Shown: piece by piece, positions 41,993 through 49,574 of the stretch
Position numbering within the stretch: position 1 is the first letter of the stretch
How the letters are laid out: each line of letters begins with the position of its first letter
Origin: Pseudomonas sp. S31
GTDB lineage: Bacteria; Pseudomonadota; Gammaproteobacteria; Pseudomonadales; Pseudomonadaceae
Assembly (NCBI RefSeq): GCF_016648105.1
Contig: NZ_JACVVE010000019.1
Location: forward strand, 49,749 to 113,748
Reading direction: 5' to 3'
DNA length: 64,000 nt
Translations under genes and position numbers: made by a program
Notes under the pieces: model-generated
What the model was told of the DNA's origin: nothing
The model's database searches: none
The model's input: the letters and a program-made list of their open reading frames with translations, nothing else

Positions 41993-42838
41993 ATGCTCAT
42001 CGATCAAAAAATACCCCTGGGCCAGTACATCGCGTCGTTCGTCGAATGGCTGACCCAGAATGGCGCCGATTATTTCGACGCCATCGCCCAAGGCCTGGAA
42101 TTCATGATCCATGGCGTCACCAGTGCCCTGACCTGGTTCAACCCCTACGTCCTCGTCGCCCTGTTCGCCGCCCTCGCGCACCTGATCCAGCGCAAGTGGG
42201 CGCTGACCGTGTTCGTCGCCCTCTCCTTCCTGCTGATCCTCAACCTGGGCTACTGGCAGGAAACCATGGAAACCTTGGCGCAGGTCACCTTCGCCACGGT
42301 GGTCTGCGTGGCCATCGGCGTGCCGCTGGGCATCGTCGCCGCGCACAAGCCGATGTTCTACACCGCCATGCGCCCGGTACTCGACCTGATGCAGACCGTG
42401 CCGACCTTCGTCTACCTGATCCCGACCCTGACCCTGTTCGGCCTGGGCGTGGTGCCGGGGCTGATCTCGACGGTGGTGTTCGCCATCGCCGCGCCCATCC
42501 GCCTCACCTACCTGGGCATCTGCGACGTGCCGCAGGAGCTCATGGACGCCGGCAAGGCGTTCGGTTGCTCGCGCCGCCAGCTGCTCACCCGTATCGAACT
42601 GCCGCACGCGATGCCGAGCATCGCCGCCGGCGTCACCCAGTGCATCATGCTGTCGCTGTCGATGGTGGTGATCGCCGCCCTGGTGGGCGCCGACGGCCTG
42701 GGCAAACCTGTGGTCAACGCACTGAACACCGCCGATATTTCCCTGGGCTTCGAAGCAGGCCTGGCGATCGTGTTGCTGGCAATCATGCTCGACCGTATCT
42801 GCAAGCAACCGGAGCTGCCGGTAAGGGGTGAAGCATGA
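41993..42838 (+). CDS. choW: Choline ABC transporter permease
   Basis: The protein has 281 residues and belongs to the ProW/OpuAB-type inner membrane permease family with about six helices. The EAA-like loop is PQELMDAGKAFGCSRRQLL. The C-terminus GLAIVLLAIMLDRICKQ is typical. It overlaps choV by 4 nt. It may also serve the orphan carnitine-binding protein CaiX. Confidence 0.93.
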   Translation: MLIDQKIPLGQYIASFVEWLTQNGADYFDAIAQGLEFMIHGVTSALTWFNPYVLVALFAALAHLIQRKWALTVFVALSFLLILNLGYWQETMETLAQVTFATVVCVAIGVPLGIVAAHKPMFYTAMRPVLDLMQTVPTFVYLIPTLTLFGLGVVPGLISTVVFAIAAPIRLTYLGICDVPQELMDAGKAFGCSRRQLLTRIELPHAMPSIAAGVTQCIMLSLSMVVIAALVGADGLGKPVVNALNTADISLGFEAGLAIVLLAIMLDRICKQPELPVRGEA

Positions 42839-44013
42839 GCATCATTCGATTCGAAGACGTCGACGTCATCTTCTCCAACAAGCCGCGCGAAGCCCTGGCG
42901 CTGCTCGACAAGGGCCAGAGCCGCGAGCAGATCCTCAAGCAGACCGGCCTGGTGGTGGGCGTCGAAAAAGCCAACCTGGACATCAACAAGGGCGAGATCT
43001 GCGTGCTGATGGGCCTGTCGGGCTCGGGCAAGTCGAGCCTGCTGCGCTGCATCAATGGCCTCAATACCGTGAGCCGCGGCAAGCTGTTCGTCGAGCACGA
43101 AGGCAAGCACATCGACATCGCCCACTGCACGCCGGCAGAGCTGAAGATGATGCGCACCAAGCGCATCGCCATGGTGTTCCAGAAGTTCGCCCTGATGCCC
43201 TGGCTGACGGTGCGCGAGAACATCAGCTTCGGCCTCGAGATGCAGGGCCGCCCGGAAAAGGAGCGGCGCAAGCTGGTCGACGAGAAGCTCGAACTGGTCG
43301 GCCTGACCCAATGGCGCAACAAGAAGCCCGACGAGCTCTCCGGCGGCATGCAGCAGCGCGTGGGCCTGGCCCGGGCATTGGCGATGGATGCCGACATCCT
43401 GTTGATGGACGAACCATTCTCGGCGCTCGACCCGCTGATCCGCCAGGGTTTGCAGGACGAGTTGCTTGAATTGCAGCGCAAGTTGAGCAAGACCATCGTG
43501 TTCGTCAGCCACGACCTCGACGAAGCGCTGAAGCTGGGCAGCCGCATCGCCATCATGAAGGACGGGCGGATCATTCAGTACAGCAAGCCGGAAGAAATCG
43601 TGCTGAACCCGGCCGACGAATACGTGCGTACCTTCGTCGCGCATACCAATCCGTTGAACGTGCTGTGCGGTCGCAGCCTGATGCGCAGCCTGGACAACTG
43701 CAAGCGGGTCAATGGTTCGATATGCCTCGATCCGGGTGGCGATTCGTGGATCGACCTGGGCGAAGGCAACTCGATCAAGCGAGCGCGTCAGGGGCAGAAC
43801 GGGCTGGACATGCAGAACTGGGCGCCAGGGCAGGCCGTGGAAGGCTTGGGCCGCAAGCCGACGTTGGTGCATGCCGACATTGGCATGCGTGAAGCGCTGC
43901 AGATTCGTTACCAGACGGGGAACAAGCTGGTGCTGCAGGAGAATGACAAGGTGGTGGGGATTCTTGGGGATACCGAGCTTTACCATGCTTTGCTTGGCAA
44001 GAATCACGGGTGA
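42835..44013 (+). CDS. choV: Choline ABC transporter ATPase (ProV type)
   Basis: The protein has 392 residues. Walker A is GLSGSGKSSLLRC, signature LSGGMQQRVGLARALAM, Walker B ILLMDEPFSALDP, and switch FVSHDLDEAL. The C-terminal extension of about 120 residues is typical of glycine betaine/choline ATPases (QAT family). Start overlaps choW by ATGA. The gene is followed by a complex REP cluster. Confidence 0.94.
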   Translation: MSIIRFEDVDVIFSNKPREALALLDKGQSREQILKQTGLVVGVEKANLDINKGEICVLMGLSGSGKSSLLRCINGLNTVSRGKLFVEHEGKHIDIAHCTPAELKMMRTKRIAMVFQKFALMPWLTVRENISFGLEMQGRPEKERRKLVDEKLELVGLTQWRNKKPDELSGGMQQRVGLARALAMDADILLMDEPFSALDPLIRQGLQDELLELQRKLSKTIVFVSHDLDEALKLGSRIAIMKDGRIIQYSKPEEIVLNPADEYVRTFVAHTNPLNVLCGRSLMRSLDNCKRVNGSICLDPGGDSWIDLGEGNSIKRARQGQNGLDMQNWAPGQAVEGLGRKPTLVHADIGMREALQIRYQTGNKLVLQENDKVVGILGDTELYHALLGKNHG

Positions 44014-44023
44014 TGCAATTGGG

Positions 44024-44188
44024 GCCGCTTTGCGGCCCATTCGCGGCTAAAGCCGCTCCTACAGGGAATCACGAGGATGCGATTGGGGCTGCGTTGCAGC
44101 CCATCGCGGCGCAAGGCCGCTCCTACAGGGGAACGCGTATCCCTGTAGGAGCGGGCTTGCCCGCGAAGGGCTGCAAAGCAGCCCCAAT
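44024..44188. repeat. Composite REP cluster with three core variants
   Basis: Three REPs lie in a row: CGCGGCTAAAGCCGCTCCTA, then CGCGGCGCAAGGCCGCTCCT, then reversed TAGGAGCGGGCTTGCCCGCG. They are flanked by GGGGCCGC/GCGGCCC-type stems and GGGCTGCAAAGCAGCCCC. The cluster lies between convergent choV and hisF. Confidence 0.88.
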
Positions 44189-44195
44189 CGATGGT

Positions 44196-44966
44196 TCAGC
44201 GCACCACGATCCCGCGCGAAGCCATGTAGGCCTTGGCCTCCGGCACCGTGTACTCGCCAAAGTGGAAGATACTGGCCGCCAGCACCGCGCTGGCATGCCC
44301 TTGCAGAATCCCGTCCGCCAGGTGCTGCAGGTTGCCCACACCACCCGAGGCGATCACCGGAATCCCCAACGCATCGCTGATGGCACGGGTCACGCCCAGG
44401 TCGAAGCCGTTCTTCATGCCGTCCTGGTCCATGCTGGTCAGCAGGATCTCACCGGCACCCAGGCCTTCCATCTTCTTCGCCCATTCAACGGCGTCCAGCC
44501 CGGTCGGTTTGCGCCCGCCATGGGTGAAGATCTCCCAGCGCGGCTCCTCGCCGGCTGCCGATACCTTCTTGGCGTCGATCGCGACAACGATGCACTGCGA
44601 ACCGAAACGGTCCGCCGCTTCACCGACGAACTCCGGGTTGAACACCGCGGCGGTGTTGATCGAAACCTTGTCGGCACCGGCATTGAGCAGGTTGCGGATG
44701 TCCTGCACGGTGCGCACGCCACCGCCCACGGTCAGCGGGATGAACACCTGGCTGGCCATGCGCTCGACCGTGTGCAGGGTGGTGTCGCGGCCATCGACGC
44801 TGGCGGTGATGTCGAGGAAGGTGATTTCGTCGGCACCCTGCTCGTTGTAGCGACGGGCGATTTCCACCGGGTCGCCGGCGTCACGGATGTTCTCGAACTT
44901 GACGCCCTTGACCACCCGGCCGTTGTCCACGTCCAGGCAAGGGATGATGCGCTTGGCCAGTGCCAT
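44196..44966 (-). CDS. hisF: Imidazole glycerol phosphate synthase, cyclase subunit
   Basis: The protein has 256 residues, a TIM-barrel cyclase that with HisH makes imidazole glycerol phosphate and AICAR. N-terminal LAKRIIPCLDVDNGRVVKG contains the catalytic Asp. GGGVRTVQDIRNLL and SGGVGNLQHLAD are phosphate-binding loops. It is the last gene of hisBH-DUF2164-hisAF, 10 nt after hisA. Confidence 0.97.
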   Translation of the reverse strand: MALAKRIIPCLDVDNGRVVKGVKFENIRDAGDPVEIARRYNEQGADEITFLDITASVDGRDTTLHTVERMASQVFIPLTVGGGVRTVQDIRNLLNAGADKVSINTAAVFNPEFVGEAADRFGSQCIVVAIDAKKVSAAGEEPRWEIFTHGGRKPTGLDAVEWAKKMEGLGAGEILLTSMDQDGMKNGFDLGVTRAISDALGIPVIASGGVGNLQHLADGILQGHASAVLAASIFHFGEYTVPEAKAYMASRGIVVR

Positions 44967-44976
44967 GGTTCAGTCC

Positions 44977-45714
44977 TCAGCCTTGATAGTTGTCGCAGAA
45001 GGCCTGGGCCTCGGCGACATCCAGGGTGCCTTCGTAGATGGCGCGGCCAGTGATGGCGCCGATGATGCCAGGGGCCTTGGCGTCCAGCAGGGCCTTGATG
45101 TCACCCAGGTTGTGGATGCCGCCCGAGGCGATCACCGGGATCGAGGTGGCTTCGGCCAGGGCCTTGGTGAAGGGCACGTTGCAGCCCTGCATCATGCCGT
45201 CCTTGGCGATGTCGGTGTAGACGATCGCCGAGACGCCATCGGCCTCGAAGCGCTTGGCCAGGTCGATGACCTGCACCGAGCTGACCTCGGCCCAACCGTC
45301 GGTGGCGACGAAGCCGTCTTTCGCATCCAGGCCGACGATGACCTTGCCCGGGAAGGCCTTGCACGCTTCGGCGACGAACTCGGGCTGCTTGACCGCCTTG
45401 GTGCCGATGATCACGTAGCTGACGCCGGCCTTGACGTAGTGCTCGATGGTTTCCAGCGAGCGAATGCCGCCGCCGATCTGGATCGGCAGGTTCGGGTAGC
45501 GTTTGGCGATGGCGGTGACCACCTCACCGTTGACCGGCTGGCCTTCGAAGGCGCCGTTGAGGTCGACCAGGTGCAGGCGGCGGCAGCCACCCTCGACCCA
45601 CTTGGCGGCCATGCTCACCGGGTCGTCGGAAAACACCGTGGAGTCTTCCATGCGGCCTTGGCGCAGGCGCACGCAGGCACCGTCCTTCAGATCGATAGCG
45701 GGGATAATCAGCAT
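44977..45714 (-). CDS. hisA: ProFAR isomerase
   Basis: The protein has 245 residues, a TIM barrel isomerising ProFAR to PRFAR in histidine synthesis. The opening LIIPAIDLKDGACVRLRQG, the middle IQIGGGIRSLETIE and VIASGGIHNLGDIKAL are diagnostic. It lies between the DUF2164 gene and hisF on the minus strand. Confidence 0.97.
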   Translation of the reverse strand: MLIIPAIDLKDGACVRLRQGRMEDSTVFSDDPVSMAAKWVEGGCRRLHLVDLNGAFEGQPVNGEVVTAIAKRYPNLPIQIGGGIRSLETIEHYVKAGVSYVIIGTKAVKQPEFVAEACKAFPGKVIVGLDAKDGFVATDGWAEVSSVQVIDLAKRFEADGVSAIVYTDIAKDGMMQGCNVPFTKALAEATSIPVIASGGIHNLGDIKALLDAKAPGIIGAITGRAIYEGTLDVAEAQAFCDNYQG

Positions 45715-45741
45715 CTTGGGAACCTGTCTGTTCTTGGGGTT

Positions 45742-46002
45742 TCAGGGCTTTTCGAGCGCCCACAGATCGCTTTCGATGCTCTCGAACCGCTCCTTGAGGT
45801 GCAGCTGAACATCGGCAATCGCCCTGTTGTAGTAATGGGGTGCAATTTCTTTGCTGAACAGCTCGAGGACCTCGGCCACCTCGAACGACCCGAGCTCCAG
45901 CTCGAAGCGGTCTTCGAGGAAGCGCTTCAAGGTGTCGAGCGCCTCGCGCTCCTGCTCGGGGGCCAGGGTGATGACTGGGGCCTTGGTCTTCGATCGGCTC
46001 AT
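45742..46002 (-). CDS. DUF2164 family protein
   Basis: The protein has 86 residues. It matches the DUF2164 pattern: APEQEREALDTLKRFLEDRF, then LGSFEVAEVLELFSKEI and YYNRAIADVQLHLKERF. It is small, helical and cytoplasmic; its function is unknown. It is inserted between hisH and hisA in the his operon, an arrangement usual in Pseudomonas. The stop of the frame abuts hisH. Confidence 0.88.
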   Translation of the reverse strand: MSRSKTKAPVITLAPEQEREALDTLKRFLEDRFELELGSFEVAEVLELFSKEIAPHYYNRAIADVQLHLKERFESIESDLWALEKP

Positions 46003-46641
46003 TTACCAGCGCCCGTCCCAGGCCACGAAGTTCTGCAGCAGTTGCAGGCCATGGGTGTGGCTCTTCTCCGGGTGGAACTGCACGGCAAAGCGCGAACCGT
46101 CGGCCAGCGCGGCGGCGAAGTCGACGCCATAGTGGCCGCGACCGACCACCTGGCCTGGCTTGCCGGCATTGATGTAGTAGCTGTGCACGAAATAGAAGCG
46201 CGCGCGATCGGAAATGTCATGCCACAGCGGGTGGTCGATGGTCTGGCTGACTTCGTTCCAGCCCATGTGCGGCACCTTGAGGTGCTCGCCGTCTTCCTGC
46301 AGGCCCTTGCCGAAGAACTTCACCTGGCCAGGGAACAGGCCGATGCAATCGACGCCTTCGTTCTCTTCACTATGCTCGAGCAGCGCCTGCATGCCGACGC
46401 AGATGCCGAGAAACGGACGGTCCTGGCTGACCTCGCGGACCAGGCTGTCGAAGCCCAGGCGGCGGATCTCGGCCATGCAGTCGCGGATCGCGCCGACACC
46501 TGGGAACACCACGCGGTCGGCTTCGCGGATCACTGCGGCGTCGCTGGTGACCAGCACCTTGCCGGCGCCCACGTGCTCAAGCGCCTTGGCTACCGAATGC
46601 AGGTTGCCCATGCCATAGTCGATTACGGCTACCGTCTGCAT
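46003..46641 (-). CDS. hisH: Imidazole glycerol phosphate synthase, glutaminase subunit
   Basis: The protein has 212 residues, a class I glutamine amidotransferase. The nucleophile Cys is in FLGICVGMQALLEHSEE, and the His-x-Glu pair is in VQFHPEKSH. It supplies ammonia to HisF. Its start abuts the hisB stop. Confidence 0.97.
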   Translation of the reverse strand: MQTVAVIDYGMGNLHSVAKALEHVGAGKVLVTSDAAVIREADRVVFPGVGAIRDCMAEIRRLGFDSLVREVSQDRPFLGICVGMQALLEHSEENEGVDCIGLFPGQVKFFGKGLQEDGEHLKVPHMGWNEVSQTIDHPLWHDISDRARFYFVHSYYINAGKPGQVVGRGHYGVDFAAALADGSRFAVQFHPEKSHTHGLQLLQNFVAWDGRW

Positions 46642-47235
46642 TTACAGGCACCCTTTGGTCGACGGCATCTGCCCCGCCATGCGCTCGTCGAGGGTCACGG
46701 CCATGCGCAGCGCACGGCCGAAGGCCTTGAACACGGTCTCGATCTGGTGGTGGGTGTTGTGGCCACGCAGGTTGTCGATGTGCAGGGTCACCAGGGCGTG
46801 GTTGACGAAGCCCTGGAAGAACTCCTGGAACAGGTCGACATCGAAGCCGCCGACGCTGGCGCGGGTATATGGCACGTGCATCTGCAAGCCTGGGCGACCG
46901 GAGAAGTCGATGACCACGCGCGACAGCGCTTCGTCCAGCGGCACGTAGGCATGGCCGTAGCGGAAGATGCCTTTCTTGTCGCCGATGGCCTGGGCGAAGG
47001 CCTGGCCGAGGGTGATACCGACGTCTTCGACGGTATGGTGATCGTCGATATGCAGGTCGCCCTTGCACTCGATATCCAGGTCGATCAGCCCGTGGCGAGC
47101 GATCTGGTCAAGCATGTGTTCAAGGAACGGCACGCCGATATCGAATCGGGCCTTGCCACTGCCATCGAGGTTGATCGAGCACTTGACCTGGGTTTCCAGG
47201 GTATTGCGCTCGACGGAAGCCTTACGTTCGACCAT
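46642..47235 (-). CDS. hisB: Imidazoleglycerol-phosphate dehydratase
   Basis: The protein has 197 residues. Metal-binding motifs DDHHTVEDVG and GHNTHHQIETVFKA are present. It is the monofunctional dehydratase without the phosphatase domain seen in enterics. The start MVERKASVER matches the usual N-terminus; the longer frame enters the upstream spacer. It is first gene of the his operon here. Confidence 0.96.
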   Translation of the reverse strand: MVERKASVERNTLETQVKCSINLDGSGKARFDIGVPFLEHMLDQIARHGLIDLDIECKGDLHIDDHHTVEDVGITLGQAFAQAIGDKKGIFRYGHAYVPLDEALSRVVIDFSGRPGLQMHVPYTRASVGGFDVDLFQEFFQGFVNHALVTLHIDNLRGHNTHHQIETVFKAFGRALRMAVTLDERMAGQMPSTKGCL

Positions 47236-47374
47236 CACCAGCTCCGCAAAATCATTGGGCGAAAAGGGCTCCATTATAGGCCCAGAACGCGCCGGCTTGA
47301 AACGCGGATGACATATGGCAAGGCAAGGAATTGCGGGGATGGACGGGCCTACAGGTCTATACAACCGGGTAATT

Positions 47375-47492
47375 GGGGCTGCTTTGCAGCCCATCGCGGC
47401 GCAAGGCCGCTCCTACAGGGGATCGCGTAATCCCGGCGCTACGCGATCCCTGTAGGAGCGGCCTTGCGCCGCGATGGGCCGCAAAGCGGCCC
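47375..47492. repeat. REP pair (GGCGCAAGGCC type) with flanking stems
   Basis: CGCGGCGCAAGGCCGCTCCT faces TAGGAGCGGCCTTGCGCCGC. Outer sequences GGGGCTGCTTTGCAGCCC and GGGCCGCAAAGCGGCCCC form extra hairpins. A fourth REP core variant. Confidence 0.88.
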
Positions 47493-47504
47493 CACACCAC
47501 TATC

Positions 47505-49166
47505 TCAATGGAACAAGACGGCGGTCTTCTGCAAGGTCACCCAAACACCCCAAGCCAGCGGCACGACCACCACCGCCCAGGCCAGCAACACCAGCGGCAG
47601 GCTGCCCGGCGCGGCGTGCCATTCCAGCGACCGCGCGCCATCGGCGCCCTTGTCGTGGCTCAGCGCCCGCTCGGCAGCGAGTTCGGCTTCGGTCATGAAG
47701 TGCTTGTCGGCCACCGGGCGGATCAGCAGGTTGCAGATGAAACCCAGCACCAGCAGGCCGGCGAGGATGTACAGGGTCATGTCATAGGCCGCCGCACGCT
47801 CCACACCCGCCGCCAGCTGGTACTCGCGCAGGTAGGTGATCAGCACCGGGCCGAGCACGCCGGCTGCCGCCCAGGCAGTCAGCAACCGACCGTGGATGGC
47901 GCCGACCATCTGCGTGCCGAACAGGTCGGCCAGGTAAGCCGGCACGGTGGAGAAGCCACCGCCGTACATCGACAGGATGATGCAGAACGCCGCCACGAAC
48001 AGCGCCACGTTACCCAGGTGGCCCATGTTCGGGATCAGGCTGTAGAGGCCCACGCCCAGGGCGAAGAAGGCGAAGTAGGTGTTCTTGCGGCCGATGTAGT
48101 CGGAGAACGACGCCCAGAAGAAGCGCCCGCCGATGTTGAACAGGCTCAGCAGGCCGGTGAAGCCAGCGGCGATCGCGGCGATCTGCGCCAGTTGCGTGGC
48201 GTCCAGCTGGCTGAAGCTCAGCTCGTTGCCCAGCAACTTGCCGCCGAACACTTCCTGCAGCAGCGGCGAGGCCATGCCGAGGATGCCGATACCGGCCGAG
48301 ACATTCAGGCACAGCACCAGCCACACCAGCGCGAATTGTGGGGTCTTCCAGGCGACGCTGACGTGCACATGGCGGTCGGTGACCATGCCATTGCCGGCTT
48401 TCTTGGCCGGGGCGGTCCAGCCTTCAGGCTTCCAGCCGGTTGGCGGAATGCGATAGGCCAGGGCGCCAGCGGCCATGAACACGAAGTAGATCGCGGCCAT
48501 CACCACGAAGCTCTGCCACACGCCGACTTCGTGCGCGTTGCCGAAATGGCCCATCAACGCGGTGGCCAGGGGTGCCCCAACCATGGCGCCGCCGCCGAAG
48601 CCCATGATCGCCATACCGGTGGCCATGCCACGCTTGTCCGGGAACCATTTGATCAGGGTCGAGACCGGCGAGATGTAGCCCAGGCCCAGGCCGATACCAC
48701 CGATAACGCCGGAACCCAGCCACATCAGCCAGAGTTGGTGGGTCTTCACACCGATCGCCGAGATCAGCATACCGCCGCACCAGCACAGCGCCGAAACCAG
48801 GCCGGCCTTGCGCGGGCCGGCGTGTTCCAGCCAGCCGCCGAGCACTGCGGCCGAGCAGCCGAGGAAGACGAAGAACAGGGTGTAGATCCAGCTCAGCATC
48901 GAGATCGGCCAGTCGCACTCGGCGCTGAACAGGCGGGCGATGAAGCCCATGTCGGCGGAACAGGCGATCGGCGCGGTGATGCCGAGGGCTTGCGACAGTG
49001 GCAGCCAGAACACCGAGAAGCCGTAGGCCATGCCGATGCACAGGTGGATGGCCAGGGCTGCCGGGGGTACCAGCCAGCGGTTGAAGCCCGGGCGGGCGAT
49101 GATGCGCTCCTTCGACAGGAAGCCCGGTGCGCTCGCCACCTCTCCTGCCGTGATAGTGCTGCTCAT
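47505..49166 (-). CDS. OFA-family (oxalate/formate antiporter-like) MFS transporter
   Basis: The protein has 553 residues and about 12 or more membrane helices. MFS loop motifs include GGWLEHAGPRKAGL and GGRFFWASFSDYIGRKN. GLGLGYISPVSTLIKWFPDKRG is the OFA-type signature. The C-terminal part (WHAAPGSLPLVLLAWAVVVV) extends the usual fold by two segments. The start MSSTITAGEV is preferred over upstream frame. The substrate is unknown, probably a small monocarboxylate. Confidence 0.88.
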   Translation of the reverse strand: MSSTITAGEVASAPGFLSKERIIARPGFNRWLVPPAALAIHLCIGMAYGFSVFWLPLSQALGITAPIACSADMGFIARLFSAECDWPISMLSWIYTLFFVFLGCSAAVLGGWLEHAGPRKAGLVSALCWCGGMLISAIGVKTHQLWLMWLGSGVIGGIGLGLGYISPVSTLIKWFPDKRGMATGMAIMGFGGGAMVGAPLATALMGHFGNAHEVGVWQSFVVMAAIYFVFMAAGALAYRIPPTGWKPEGWTAPAKKAGNGMVTDRHVHVSVAWKTPQFALVWLVLCLNVSAGIGILGMASPLLQEVFGGKLLGNELSFSQLDATQLAQIAAIAAGFTGLLSLFNIGGRFFWASFSDYIGRKNTYFAFFALGVGLYSLIPNMGHLGNVALFVAAFCIILSMYGGGFSTVPAYLADLFGTQMVGAIHGRLLTAWAAAGVLGPVLITYLREYQLAAGVERAAAYDMTLYILAGLLVLGFICNLLIRPVADKHFMTEAELAAERALSHDKGADGARSLEWHAAPGSLPLVLLAWAVVVVPLAWGVWVTLQKTAVLFH

Positions 49167-49574
49167 GGATTTGATCCTTTTATAGGTAGACAGTGCTGGC
49201 GGATTGAATCCCGGGCTCTTGTAGTTGCACGCTAGGCGAACTGGCCTCGTCCATGGGTAACGAACCGCGACAATCCGCCGCAGCCACTCCGAAAGCAGTA
49301 CAAGGGTACCAGCTCGCGGATGACATGAAAGCAATCTGATATCGTTATTTTTTCACTGGCTGAAACGGTATTGCCTGGCGTTTTGTCTGCTCCGCCCCTG
49401 TGGGAGCGGGCTTGCCCGCGAAAGGGCCGGCACAGACCACCGTGAACTCAACTCCCATAACCCAATCCATTCGTATGAAATGCCCTGTATCTCTTGTCGG
49501 ATACTCAGGGCCCACACCAGCGGCGCTATACTCTGCCGCTCGAAATTCTTAAAACGGACTACAAGGACTCGCCC
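49167..49574. other. 408-bp spacer with a single REP and asmA promoter
   Basis: No gene is seen. A lone REP lies at 49397-49430. A -10-like TATACT at 49527-49532 precedes the asmA start by about 45 bp; no matching -35 at good spacing was found. Confidence 0.4.
49397..49430. repeat. Single REP (GCAA-like)
   Basis: CTGTGGGAGCGGGCTTGCCC followed by GCGAAAGGGCC, without a partner nearby. Confidence 0.85.
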
